Program-made: the position numbers and the translations under genes
Shown here: positions 45,264-53,909 of the stretch, in pieces
Layout of the letters: each line of letters begins with the position of its first letter
Numbering within the stretch: position 1 is the stretch's first letter
The notes under the pieces: generated by a model
Databases searched by the model: none
What the model saw: the letters and a program-made list of their open reading frames with translations, nothing else
Told to the model about the DNA's origin: nothing
Assembly: GCF_038562415.1 (NCBI RefSeq)
Contig: NZ_JBCFBA010000005.1
Span: 151,806-215,805, forward strand
Direction: 5' to 3'
Length of the DNA: 64,000 nt
Origin: Solidesulfovibrio sp.
GTDB taxonomy: Bacteria; Desulfobacterota; Desulfovibrionia; Desulfovibrionales; Desulfovibrionaceae

Positions 45264-46451
45264 CTATTCGTCTGGCCGGATCTCGTCGTCGGTCAGGTAG
45301 CAGGCCGGGTCGGGCGCCCAGACGTCGCCGCTTACGGCCTCGGCCCGGGCCCGGAAGTTGCCGCCGCAGATGGCCAGGTAGCGGCAGCCGGCGCAGCGCC
45401 CGGTGACGTAACGCTTCTTGTCCTTGAGCTTGGCCAACAGTTCGATGTCCGGGTCGTCCCAGATCTGGGAAAACGGCCGCTCCCGCACGTTGCCGAAGAC
45501 GTGGTTGCGCCAGAACTGGTCGGCGTGGACCTTGCCGTCCCAGGAAATGCAGCCGATGCCCCGGCCGGAGCTGTTGCCCTCGTTGAAGGACAAGAGCTCC
45601 TTGACCTCGGCCGCCCGGGCCGGGTCCTCGCGCAGCAGGCGCAGGTAGACGTAGGGGCCGTCGGCGTGGTTGTCCACGGTGAGCACTTCCTTGGGCAGCC
45701 CGGCGTCGTGCAGGGCCCGGGTGCGGTCCATGATCAGGTCCACCAGGGCCCGAGTGGCGGCGTGGTCCAGGTCTTCCTTGATGAGCTCCGAGCCGCGCCC
45801 GGCGTAGACCAGGTGGTAGAAACAGATGCGCGGCACCTCGAGGTCGCGCAGCAGGTCGAATAGCAGCGGCACCTCGGAGACGTTGCGCTTGTTGATGGTG
45901 AAGCGCAGCCCGACCTTGAGGCCCTCCTTCTGGCAGTTCTCGATGCCGGCCAGGGCTTTTTTATAGGAGCCGGCCACGCCCCGGAAACGGTCGTGGACCG
46001 CCTCGCCGCCGTCCAAGGAGATGCCGACGTAGGACAGCCCCACGGCCTTGAGTTCCCGGGCCTTGTCGCGGGTAATGAGCGTGCCGTTGGTGGAAATGAC
46101 GGCCCGCATGCCGCGCGAGGTGGCGTGGGAGGCCAGCTCCGTCAGGTCCTTGCGCACCAGCGGCTCGCCGCCGGAAAAAAGCATCACCGGCGCGCCGTAC
46201 GCGGCCAGGTCGTCGATCATGGCCTTGGCCTCGGCCGTGCCGATGTCGTCGACGCCCTCGGGGTCCACGGCCTTGGCGTAGCAGTGCACGCACTTGAGGT
46301 TGCACCGCCGGGTCATGTTCCAGACCACGACGGGTTTTTTGTCCGCGGAAAATTGCAGCAGGTGGGAGGGGAGCTTGCCGGAGTGGCGGCCGTAGCGCAG
46401 CGCGTCCGAGGGCTCGACCCCGCCGCAGTAAAGCTTGGAAATGCCGATCAT
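45264..46451 (-). CDS. ahbC: 12,18-didecarboxysiroheme deacetylase AhbC
   Basis: A 395-residue radical-SAM enzyme that removes the acetate side chains of 12,18-didecarboxysiroheme to give Fe-coproporphyrin III, the step before AhbD. The N-terminal MIGISKLYCGGVEPSDALRY is characteristic of AhbC. CNLKCVHC binds the SAM cluster, FSGGEPLVRKDL follows, and the SPASM-like C-terminus (CISWDG, CAGCRYLAICGG) carries auxiliary cluster Cys. GAGGAT lies before the ATG. It is oriented like ahbD and hemB but separated by the HDOD gene and the 79-residue gene. AhbA/AhbB and siroheme synthase are not in the window. Confidence 0.94.
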   Translation of the reverse strand: MIGISKLYCGGVEPSDALRYGRHSGKLPSHLLQFSADKKPVVVWNMTRRCNLKCVHCYAKAVDPEGVDDIGTAEAKAMIDDLAAYGAPVMLFSGGEPLVRKDLTELASHATSRGMRAVISTNGTLITRDKARELKAVGLSYVGISLDGGEAVHDRFRGVAGSYKKALAGIENCQKEGLKVGLRFTINKRNVSEVPLLFDLLRDLEVPRICFYHLVYAGRGSELIKEDLDHAATRALVDLIMDRTRALHDAGLPKEVLTVDNHADGPYVYLRLLREDPARAAEVKELLSFNEGNSSGRGIGCISWDGKVHADQFWRNHVFGNVRERPFSQIWDDPDIELLAKLKDKKRYVTGRCAGCRYLAICGGNFRARAEAVSGDVWAPDPACYLTDDEIRPDE

Positions 46452-46571
46452 GCGAAATCCTCGTTCATCGTTGGGTGGAAAGGCCCTATACTACATTTTC
46501 CGGGGGCGGGGTAGGGGGCGGTCCGGGGAACGGGGCGGCGCCAACCCCCCGGGATGTCGGGGCTTGACCGC

Positions 46572-47258
46572 TCAGGGCCGTCTGGCGGTCATCAAAAAAA
46601 CCGGGAAGGCGCGCACGGAGCCATCCCGGATCGGCTTTTCGATGGTGGCGGCCGTGGCCGCGTCGATGTCGGTGAACCCCAGGCCGGCCAGGGTGTCGGC
46701 CAGCTCCAGGCGGTCGAAGCCGAAGTGGTGCACGCCGTCGTTGTCGTCGTGGAAGGCGCCGCCCTCGCTGTCGAGGTCGGCCAGGGCCAGGCGGCCACCC
46801 TTTTCCAGGGCGGCGAAGAGGCGGGCCAGCACCGGGGACACGTCCGGCACGTGGTGCAGGACCATGGCGCTGGTCACCAGGTCGTAGCGGCCGGGAAAGG
46901 GGTCGCCGGCGGCCAGGTCGGCCAGGATGGTGGCCACGTTCTGCAGGTCGGCCGCCTCGATCTTGGCGTCCAGGGCGGCCAGCATGCCCGGGGAAAAATC
47001 CAGGCCCGTGACGCGCTCGCAGCGCCGCGACAGCTCCAGGGTCAAAAGCCCGGTGCCGCAGCCGAAATCCAGCGCGTCGCCCACGGGCGCGCGGAACACG
47101 CCGGCCCGCTCCATGGCCGCGACGATGTCGGCGGTCAATTTGCGGCGAGGGGGGCTGGCGTCCCAGGCCGCGGCCTTGGCGTCGAAGCGGGCGGCGTCAT
47201 CGGTCCCGGGCGTCACGGGTGCGGCGGGCATATCGGGCGTATCGGGCGTATCGGGCAT
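46572..47258 (-). CDS. Class I SAM-dependent methyltransferase
   Basis: A 228-residue enzyme with motif I DFGCGTGLLTLEL, GLDFSPGML (acidic end of beta-2), and VTSAMVLHHV around motif IV. The N-terminal 15 residues come from a 9-bp tandem repeat giving PDTPDTPDM and may be flexible. AAGGAG precedes the ATG. It starts 33 bp after the response regulator and probably belongs to that operon. The substrate is unknown; small molecules are most likely for this subgroup. Confidence 0.88.
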   Translation of the reverse strand: MPDTPDTPDMPAAPVTPGTDDAARFDAKAAAWDASPPRRKLTADIVAAMERAGVFRAPVGDALDFGCGTGLLTLELSRRCERVTGLDFSPGMLAALDAKIEAADLQNVATILADLAAGDPFPGRYDLVTSAMVLHHVPDVSPVLARLFAALEKGGRLALADLDSEGGAFHDDNDGVHHFGFDRLELADTLAGLGFTDIDAATAATIEKPIRDGSVRAFPVFLMTARRP

Positions 47259-47291
47259 GTCGGGGCTCCTTGCCTGCGGTCCGGCGACCGG

Positions 47292-47696
47292 TCAGGCCGA
47301 AGGCGAGGCCGGGGCGGCCTTGGCCTTGTCCACGGCCTCGACGAGCTTGGCGAGCAACTCGTCGATGTCGCAGGGTTTAAGCAGGTAGTCGGCGGCCCCG
47401 GCGGCCAGGCCGTCCTTGGCCGCCTCCTCGGACCCATGCCCGGTGAGCATGACCACGGGCATGGCCGGCACCATCTTCGTGAAGACCTTGAGCACCTCGA
47501 TGCCGTCCATGTCCACCATCTTGAGGTCGCACACGGCGGCGTCGAAATCGTTTTCCCGCAGCAGCCGCAGCCCCTCGGCCCCGGACAGGGCCACCGCGAC
47601 GGTGAGCCCCCGGCGGCGCAGCCGCTTGGCCAGCACCTCGACGAAGCCCTGTTCGTCGTCGACCAGAAGCACCCGCAAGGGGATCGGTTCGCTCAT
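47292..47696 (-). CDS. Single-domain response regulator
   Basis: A 134-residue REC domain; acidic pair D13/D14, phosphoacceptor D57 (AVCDLKM), MLTGHGSEE and Lys in YLLKPCD. The ATG at 47696 follows GGGAG; a TTG at 47711 is in frame but without a ribosome site. It ends the two-component pair with the upstream kinase and is a close relative of the REC at 19398. Confidence 0.92.
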   Translation of the reverse strand: MSEPIPLRVLLVDDEQGFVEVLAKRLRRRGLTVAVALSGAEGLRLLRENDFDAAVCDLKMVDMDGIEVLKVFTKMVPAMPVVMLTGHGSEEAAKDGLAAGAADYLLKPCDIDELLAKLVEAVDKAKAAPASPSA

Positions 47697-47718
47697 GCCA
47701 TCTCCCAACAAACCGGCC

Positions 47719-49440
47719 TCAGGGCTGGCCCGGCCGGGCCACGGCGGCGGGCCTGCCCGCCGCGGGCAGGCTGATCCGGAAGGTCGCGCCCTGCTGCGGG
47801 GCGGATTCCACGCTGATTTCGCCGCCGAGCTTTTTGACGATGCCGTAGCAGATGGAAAGTCCCAGGCCCGTGCCCTTGCCCACGGCCTTGGTGGTGAAAA
47901 AGGGTTCGAAGATGCGGGCGGCCACGGCCTTTTGCATGCCGTGGCCGGTGTCGGTCACGCGCAGTTCCACCCGGTCGCCGGCGAGCCTCGTGGTTATGGT
48001 CAGCGTGCCGCCGTTTCGCTCCATGGCGTCCAGGGCGTTGTTGACGAGGTTGAGCACGAGCTGCTGCAGTTCCGAGGGCGAGCCGGCCACGTGGGGCAGG
48101 CCCTGGCCCAGGTCGGTTTCGACGCGCACGTTGACGTAGCGGGCCCGCTTGGTCGACAGCTCGGCCATTTCGGCCACCAGCTCGTTGAGGTCGAGCTCCT
48201 TGATGCGGTCGTCGGTCTTGCGGGCGAAGCTTAAAAGCTTGTGGGTGATCTCCTTGCAGCGCGAGCCCTGCAAGCGGATCTGGTCCAGGGCCCGGCGCAT
48301 CTCGCCCATGTTGTCCGGGCTGCCGTGGTCGTCGTCGGACAGGATGTCGGCCACCCAGCCGGCCTCCTCCATCATGATGGCCACGGGGTTGTTGATCTCG
48401 TGGGCGATGCCGGCGGCCAGCTCGCCGACCGAGGCCAGCTTGCCGGCCTCGATGACCTGGTCGTTTAGGGCGTCGCGCTCGGCGTCGGCGGCAGCCACCC
48501 GAGAGACCATGCGCCGGGCCAGGATCCAGGAGGCGGCCAGGATGACGCACCCGCCCAGGGCCACGATGGCGATGGCCAGCATCCGGGCCCGGTACAGGGA
48601 GGGAAAGGCGTCGGCCTCGTCCTGCTGGTAGACCAGCGCCCACTCGCCGCCCTTGAACACGCTGGCCACGTACAGCATGAGCCGGCCGGTCTCCGGGTCC
48701 TCGCGGGAAAAAACCAGCGGCTTGTCCTCGGCGGCGACCGCGGCGACGCCGGGCTCGCCCCAGATGTTGGCCCGCAGGGAGGCCGCGTCAAGGCCCCGGG
48801 CGCGCCGGGGCGTGGTTTGCAGCTCGCCCCGGGCGCTCAGGATGAAAGCCTGTCCCGTGGCCCCCTGGCCGATGTTTTCCACAAGCCTGTTGAAGGCGGC
48901 GAAATCGATGGTGGCCCGCACGAAGTAGTCCCGGCCGTCGCGGCTCACGCGCACGGCGACGACGAAATGGGGCAGCCCCCGCAGGCCCAGGAACACGTCG
49001 CTGACGGTCACGTCGCCCTTCTTGGCGGCGAGAAACCACGGCGCCTCGGCATAGTCGGCCCGTCCCAGGCGAAACGGCCCGGCATAGGAGACCAGGGCGC
49101 CGGCCGCGTCCACCAGGCCCAGGTCCACGAACACGCCGCCGTGTTCGTGCTGCATGGTGGCCAAAAGGCCGGCCAGGGCGCGGTCGTCGGTGAAATCGGC
49201 GAAGGGCGCGATCTCGGCCAGCACCCGCAACTCGGCCACGGATTCGCGCAAAAAGGCGCTCACCTGCTGGCGGTGCTTGAGCACCAGCTCCTCGAGCTGG
49301 GCCACCACCTTGGCCCGGTAGGCCGTGTGGAACTGGTGGCCGAGCACCAGGGCGCAGGCCAGAAGCGGCGCCAGGGCCACGGCCGTCATCCAGGCCACCA
49401 TCACCCGCGTGAGGGACTGGTAATAATGCCGGTCGCTCAA
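47719..49440 (-). CDS. Cache-domain sensor histidine kinase
   Basis: A 573-residue membrane kinase, TTG start with GGAG upstream. Two membrane helices (about 13-35 and 290-312) enclose a periplasmic Cache sensor including YAGPFRLGRADYAEAPWF and DVFLGLRGLPHFVVAV. HisKA contains AAGIAHEINNP and HATPase_c has NLVNNALDAM, TDTGHGM and GTGLGLS. It resembles the kinase at 17681 in sensor, H box and gene order, so both came from duplication. It would phosphorylate the REC 22 bp downstream. The ligand is unknown. Confidence 0.93.
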   Translation of the reverse strand: MSDRHYYQSLTRVMVAWMTAVALAPLLACALVLGHQFHTAYRAKVVAQLEELVLKHRQQVSAFLRESVAELRVLAEIAPFADFTDDRALAGLLATMQHEHGGVFVDLGLVDAAGALVSYAGPFRLGRADYAEAPWFLAAKKGDVTVSDVFLGLRGLPHFVVAVRVSRDGRDYFVRATIDFAAFNRLVENIGQGATGQAFILSARGELQTTPRRARGLDAASLRANIWGEPGVAAVAAEDKPLVFSREDPETGRLMLYVASVFKGGEWALVYQQDEADAFPSLYRARMLAIAIVALGGCVILAASWILARRMVSRVAAADAERDALNDQVIEAGKLASVGELAAGIAHEINNPVAIMMEEAGWVADILSDDDHGSPDNMGEMRRALDQIRLQGSRCKEITHKLLSFARKTDDRIKELDLNELVAEMAELSTKRARYVNVRVETDLGQGLPHVAGSPSELQQLVLNLVNNALDAMERNGGTLTITTRLAGDRVELRVTDTGHGMQKAVAARIFEPFFTTKAVGKGTGLGLSICYGIVKKLGGEISVESAPQQGATFRISLPAAGRPAAVARPGQP

Positions 49441-49493
49441 GGACGCACTCCGTCGGCGACGGGCGGGAACACGGTGGCCAAATGCATGAAAAA

Positions 49494-49522
49494 AGCATAC
49501 GTCTCCGCAACGGGTTTTACAA
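49494..49522 (-). promoter_or_regulatory. Promoter of the Cache kinase operon
   Basis: On the minus strand TTGTAA (49522-49517), 17 bp, TATGCT (49499-49494), predicted start about 47 bp before the TTG. AT-rich relative to flanks. Confidence 0.5.
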
Positions 49523-49564
49523 GCCGCCAGTTCTCACGAAACGGCCCGTGCCGCGGAGGTTCCC

Positions 49565-50047
49565 ATGGCCGAGGACGTCATCGACCTCAAAAAGCAGTTG
49601 CGCGATCTCAAGGCCCACGAACAACTCTCCGGTTTCACTGGTTTTTCCCTGGACCTTGGCCTTGGCGGCGCGCCCAAGGACGGCGTGCTCAAGATCGCCG
49701 AGTTCGTGCGGCCGGACGGTTCGGGCTACATGACGCTGACCTTCCAGACCGACGTCGATCCCGACCCCGCCTCCCGAGCCGCCCTGGCCGGCGTGTTCGA
49801 ACGCTTCTCCCGCTTCGCCCAGGCCGCCGACGCGGCCACGGGCGCGGCCCGGTTCGGCCGGGGCTTCGAATACATCATGGTGGTTTCCGAGGGGCTGGCC
49901 GACGGGGACGACTGGTTTCTGGTCGAACTGGACCTGTATTACAAGAACCTCCGGGGACGCCTGCGCGGGCTCGTCGAGGAAGCGGTGCTGCCGGGGCTGG
50001 CCGCGGTCCTGCCGGCCGGCTTCGAACCCGTCACCTGGTGGGATTGA
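49565..50047 (+). CDS. Protein of unknown function
   Basis: A 160-residue soluble protein with GCGGAGG before the ATG. The first 20 residues are helical and charged (MAEDVIDLKKQLRDLKAHEQ), followed by a mixed alpha/beta region (LKIAEFVRPDGSGYMTLTFQ) and an acidic segment (LVELDLYYKN). No signal peptide, membrane segment or recognised motif. It stands between the divergent kinase and cdsA, 145 bp before the latter. Some low similarity in style to the 123-residue protein at 5726 (short acidic cytoplasmic proteins) is not enough to call them a family. Confidence 0.65.
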   Translation: MAEDVIDLKKQLRDLKAHEQLSGFTGFSLDLGLGGAPKDGVLKIAEFVRPDGSGYMTLTFQTDVDPDPASRAALAGVFERFSRFAQAADAATGAARFGRGFEYIMVVSEGLADGDDWFLVELDLYYKNLRGRLRGLVEEAVLPGLAAVLPAGFEPVTWWD

Positions 50048-50192
50048 CGCGGCCCGGCCGCCGGGGGCATTGGACGACCGGGGCCTTTCGCCCGGCCGGA
50101 AACGGCGATCGCGCCCGGTCCGGAAAAAAACCGGCCGTAACGGCGCGGCCCGGCGGCACCACCGCCCGGGCCGGGGAGTTTCACATCGCATC

Positions 50193-50981
50193 ATGTTTGG
50201 CGCATCCTACACATCCCGCTGGTTGACGGCCGCCGTCGGCCTGCCGATCCTGGCCGTGGCCGTCTGGGCCGGCGGCTGGTTTCTGGCCGCGCTGGTCGCG
50301 GCGGCGTCCGTGGTCGGCATGCGGGAATTTTTCACCATGCTCGGCCGGCCCGGCCCCGTTCTTGAAACCGCGGGCCTGGCCCTTGGCGCGGTGGCCGTGG
50401 GTTCGGCCGTGGCCGGCGGCTGGCCGGTGCTTTTCGCCGTGCTGGCCCTGGCCCTGTGGCTGGAGCAGTTCGGCTTCCTCGGCCGGTTCGCCTGGCGCGG
50501 CCAGACCGCGCCGCCCCGGGCGGTCGTGGTGGCCGCCCTGCTCTATGTTCCCTGTTCGTTGCGCTTCTTGTGTCTTTTTTCCGTGCGCGAGACGGCCTTC
50601 GTCCTGGCCGTGGTCATGGCCGCCGACACTGGGGCCTATTTCGCCGGCCACCTCCTCGGCGGGCCCAAGGTCTGGCCGGCGGTGAGCCCGGGCAAGACCT
50701 GGGCCGGCACCGTGGGCGGCCTTGTCGCCGCCGGGCTGGTGGCCGCCGGCTTCGCCCTTTTTTGCGCGCCCGGGGCCTGGGCGCTGGCCGGGGCCGGCGC
50801 GGCGCTGGCCGTGACCGCCCAGATGGGCGACTTTTTCGAATCGGCCCTCAAACGCGCCTCGGGCGTCAAGGATTCGGGGACGCTGTTGCCGGGCCACGGC
50901 GGCATCCTGGACCGCATCGACGGGCTGTTGCCCGCCATCCTGGTATTCGCCGCCGGCCGGGCCGCCCTCGGGCTCGGCTAA
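50193..50981 (+). CDS. cdsA: Phosphatidate cytidylyltransferase
   Basis: A 262-residue inner-membrane enzyme that makes CDP-diacylglycerol from phosphatidate and CTP for phospholipid synthesis. The C-terminal signature SALKRASGVKDSGTLLPGHGGILDR carries its key parts: KR, KD, PGHGG and the DR of the metal site. Eight hydrophobic segments precede it. The start is set at ATG 50193; the ribosome site is poor and the open frame extends upstream without conserved sequence. In many bacteria cdsA follows uppS and precedes dxr and rseP; uppS is absent here. Confidence 0.94.
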   Translation: MFGASYTSRWLTAAVGLPILAVAVWAGGWFLAALVAAASVVGMREFFTMLGRPGPVLETAGLALGAVAVGSAVAGGWPVLFAVLALALWLEQFGFLGRFAWRGQTAPPRAVVVAALLYVPCSLRFLCLFSVRETAFVLAVVMAADTGAYFAGHLLGGPKVWPAVSPGKTWAGTVGGLVAAGLVAAGFALFCAPGAWALAGAGAALAVTAQMGDFFESALKRASGVKDSGTLLPGHGGILDRIDGLLPAILVFAAGRAALGLG

Positions 50982-50998
50982 CGGGAGGGCCTGCCGCC

Positions 50999-52525
50999 AT
51001 GGACGATGCCTCGACCCAGCCCCTTTCCCGCGACGAACGCTTCGACGCCTGTCTGGGACGGCTGACGGAACTCAAGGCCATAAAGGCCCGGCGCGAGGTC
51101 CTGGAGGAGCGCGTCTTCCTGGAGTTCCTGCGGGCCAACCGGGGGCGGATCAACGAGTTTCCGCTGCTGGAGACCGAGCAGCAAAGCCTCATGGACATGC
51201 TGCTGCGACGGGCCGAGGGGCTGCACGGCGGCCACGCCTCCATCAGGGAGCGCTATTCCGCCTACCTCCTCGAACTCAACCACTACGGCAAGGCCAAGGC
51301 CGTGGGCGACGCCGCCGCCCAGGAAACGCTGGCCCGCCGGCTGGAACGCGCGGAGACCGCCCTGGCCAAGTGCCTGCAGGGCGCGATCTACGCCTCCAGC
51401 CTGATCAAGGACAATTTCAGCGACGCCGTGATCCGCCATTTCGGCGAGGCCTCGCTGGCCAAGATCGACGAGATCACCGCCACCCTGGTCTTCGACGAGC
51501 AGTACTGGAAGGCCTACATCGAGCGGTTCATCAAGGAGGAGGTCCGGGGCGCCTACGACGTCATCCTGGCCGACCGGCGCTACAAGCTCTCCCGCGAGGG
51601 CAACCTGCTCGTGGTGGCCTTTCCCTTCGACGCGGTGCTGGAAAAGCTCCTGGGCACGGCCAAGGCCATCTCCAAGACCCGCGTCCAGACCGCCTTCGAG
51701 GAGGTCGCCGCCTCCCCCGAGGGCCGCTCCGACCGCGACATGGCCCTGTCCGTCCTGGTTCGGGCCGAGCTTCCCGGCTGGGACCGGAAGGCCGATCGGG
51801 ACGAGGCGCTTTTCGCCGCCCACGTCGCGGCCATGGACCAGGTCGTGCGCGAATGCCGCGAGGACCTCGACGACGACGCGGTCGACGAAACGGCCGAGGG
51901 CGGGCGGCAGGCCCGCCTGGACCAGATCACGGCCCTGTGCGTGGGCGCGGCGGTGTCGCTGCGGGTGGTGCGCGAGGACTTTTCCCGGGCCCTGCGCGAT
52001 TTCGCGCCCAAGGAGCGGGCCTACATCCTCCAGACCGCCGGCACCTTCGACGCGGCGCGCCTGGGCAACGTGCTCGAACACGTCATGGAATTCGACTTCG
52101 CCTCGCTGTTGCGGGAAAAGGGCGAGGCCGACGCCGGGCGCATCCTGATCCGCTCGGCGCGCCAGCGCCGGGTGCGGCGCGAGGCCGTGGACGCCCTGGC
52201 CGAGGCCGGGCTCAACAAGGTGCGGCGCAAGCAGTTTTTCGAGGACGACCCCGACCGGGCCGACAGCCTGGTCTTTCGTCAAAAAAACGCGGCCGAACTG
52301 GAGGAGCGCCTGCGGCTGTGCCAGATCGAGCCCGAACTGGCCAAGCCCCTGGTCGGCCTGTGGGAGGCCGCCGCCCACAAGGTGGACCTGTACCTGTGCA
52401 TCAACCTGACGGCGCTCGGCAAGGTGGCCACCAACCTGCCCGCCCGCATCACCGAACTCCTCGGCCGCTACGGCATCGCCCCTCCCGGCGCCCCGGACCC
52501 GGCCAGAGCCAGAAACGACCCATGA
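50999..52525 (+). CDS. Large helical protein of unknown function (cdsA-dxr operon)
   Basis: A 508-residue soluble protein with GGGAGG before the ATG, dominated by charged helices (for example LARRLERAETALAKCLQG, and DVILADRRYKLSREGNLLV). No membrane segment, signal peptide or recognised catalytic motif; the last 20 residues are Pro/Ala-rich. The start is 17 bp after cdsA and the stop overlaps the dxr ATG in an ATGA, so it is coupled to an essential lipid and isoprenoid operon. Function is not known. Conserved position between cdsA and dxr in related genomes would strengthen a housekeeping role. Confidence 0.7.
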   Translation: MDDASTQPLSRDERFDACLGRLTELKAIKARREVLEERVFLEFLRANRGRINEFPLLETEQQSLMDMLLRRAEGLHGGHASIRERYSAYLLELNHYGKAKAVGDAAAQETLARRLERAETALAKCLQGAIYASSLIKDNFSDAVIRHFGEASLAKIDEITATLVFDEQYWKAYIERFIKEEVRGAYDVILADRRYKLSREGNLLVVAFPFDAVLEKLLGTAKAISKTRVQTAFEEVAASPEGRSDRDMALSVLVRAELPGWDRKADRDEALFAAHVAAMDQVVRECREDLDDDAVDETAEGGRQARLDQITALCVGAAVSLRVVREDFSRALRDFAPKERAYILQTAGTFDAARLGNVLEHVMEFDFASLLREKGEADAGRILIRSARQRRVRREAVDALAEAGLNKVRRKQFFEDDPDRADSLVFRQKNAAELEERLRLCQIEPELAKPLVGLWEAAAHKVDLYLCINLTALGKVATNLPARITELLGRYGIAPPGAPDPARARNDP

Positions 52526-53772
52526 CCCGAACCTCCTTGTGTCCGCCGCCCTGTCCCGACGCCGCCCCGGCCTCGGGCTACATCTCCTCCCTGTCCGTGC
52601 CCGAAACCGGCCGCCCCAGACGGCTGGCCGTGCTCGGGGCCACGGGCTCCATCGGCGTCAACGCCCTGCGCGTGGCCGCCGAGCACCCCGACCGCTACGT
52701 GGTGGCCGCCCTGGCCGGGGCCACCAACGTGACGCTTCTGGCCGAACAGGCCGCCGCCTTCCGGCCGGCGGCCCTGGCCGTGCTCGACGAGGCCCGGGCC
52801 GCCGCCCTGGCCGCCTTGCTGCCCGCCGGCTACGCCCCGGACATCCGCATCGGCCCGGCGGGCTACGCCGCCCTGGCCGGCGCCGCCGACGTGGACGTGG
52901 TGGTCTCGGCCATCGTGGGCGCGGCCGGCCTTGTGCCTACGCTCGCCGCCGTGGCCGCCGGCAAGGTCGTGGCCCTGGCCAACAAGGAATCCCTGGTCCT
53001 GGCCGGCGACCTCATCCGCGAGACGGCCCGCCGCACCGGCGCGGTGATCCTGCCCGTGGATTCCGAGCACAACGCCCTGTTCCAGGCCCTGGGCGGCCCG
53101 GGCCTGCCCGACCTGCCCCTGGTCGAGCGGCTGGTGCTCACGGCCTCGGGCGGCCCGTTTCGCACGAAGCCCAGCGACGAAATCGCCGGGGCCACCCCGG
53201 CCATGGCCCTGGCCCACCCCACCTGGGCCATGGGCCCGAAAATCAGCGTGGATTCGGCCACGCTCATGAACAAGGGCCTGGAGGTCATCGAGGCCTGCCG
53301 GCTCTACGGCCTGCCGGTGTCCATGGTCGAGGTGGTGGTCCATCCCCAAAGCATCGTCCATTCCCTGGCCCAGCTCCACGACGGCTCGCTTCTGGCCCAC
53401 CTGGGCCCGCCGGACATGCGCGTGGCCATCGCCTATTGCCTGGGCTATCCGGCCAGGCTCCCCCTGTCCGTGCCCCGGGTGGACCTGGTCAAGCTGTCGC
53501 GGCTGACCTTCGAGGCCCCGCGCGAACGGGATTTTCCCTGCCTGGGCCTGGCCCGCCGGGCGCTTCGCGCCGGGGCCAGCCACACCGTGGTCCTCAACGC
53601 CGCCAACGAGGCGGCCGTGGCCCTTTTTCTGGAAGGCCGCCTGCCGTTTATGGGCATCGCCGCCACCATCGAGGCGGCGCTGTGCGCCCACGCCGGCGAG
53701 GCCCTGCCCGACGCGGCGGCCATCCTGGACCTCGACGCCCGGGTCCGCCGGGCGGCCGAGGCCCGGGCCTGA
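52522..53772 (+). CDS. dxr: 1-deoxy-D-xylulose-5-phosphate reductoisomerase
   Basis: A 416-residue MEP-pathway enzyme that converts DXP to 2-C-methyl-D-erythritol 4-phosphate with NADPH. GATGSIGVNAL (NADPH loop), ANKESLVLAG, the PVDSEHNALFQ metal site, and SATLMNKGLE with HPQSIVHS are present. An N-terminal tail of about 30 residues precedes the nucleotide fold; the ATG is coupled to the previous stop. Length fits the family. Confidence 0.96.
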   Translation: MTRTSLCPPPCPDAAPASGYISSLSVPETGRPRRLAVLGATGSIGVNALRVAAEHPDRYVVAALAGATNVTLLAEQAAAFRPAALAVLDEARAAALAALLPAGYAPDIRIGPAGYAALAGAADVDVVVSAIVGAAGLVPTLAAVAAGKVVALANKESLVLAGDLIRETARRTGAVILPVDSEHNALFQALGGPGLPDLPLVERLVLTASGGPFRTKPSDEIAGATPAMALAHPTWAMGPKISVDSATLMNKGLEVIEACRLYGLPVSMVEVVVHPQSIVHSLAQLHDGSLLAHLGPPDMRVAIAYCLGYPARLPLSVPRVDLVKLSRLTFEAPRERDFPCLGLARRALRAGASHTVVLNAANEAAVALFLEGRLPFMGIAATIEAALCAHAGEALPDAAAILDLDARVRRAAEARA

Positions 53773-53774
53773 CG

Positions 53775-53802
53775 TTGCCAATGCCCCCGGACGGCTTATA
53801 GT
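53775..53802 (+). promoter_or_regulatory. rseP promoter
   Basis: TTGCCA (53775-53780), 16 bp, TATAGT (53797-53802), start about 53809. It would give rseP-tsaB a separate promoter, with a leader of about 100 nt. Confidence 0.6.
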
Positions 53803-53909
53803 AACGGAACGCATCGGCCCAAGCGGTTTCCCGGATTGCCCGGACCCGCCGGCCGTCACAAACCCGCGCCCCGCCCCGTTTCCATGGGGTCCGGCGCAGC
53901 CGAGTACGC

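Noticed and set aside
47229..47257. 9-bp tandem repeat as a regulatory element
   Set aside because: It lies within the methyltransferase N-terminus and only encodes PDT repeats.
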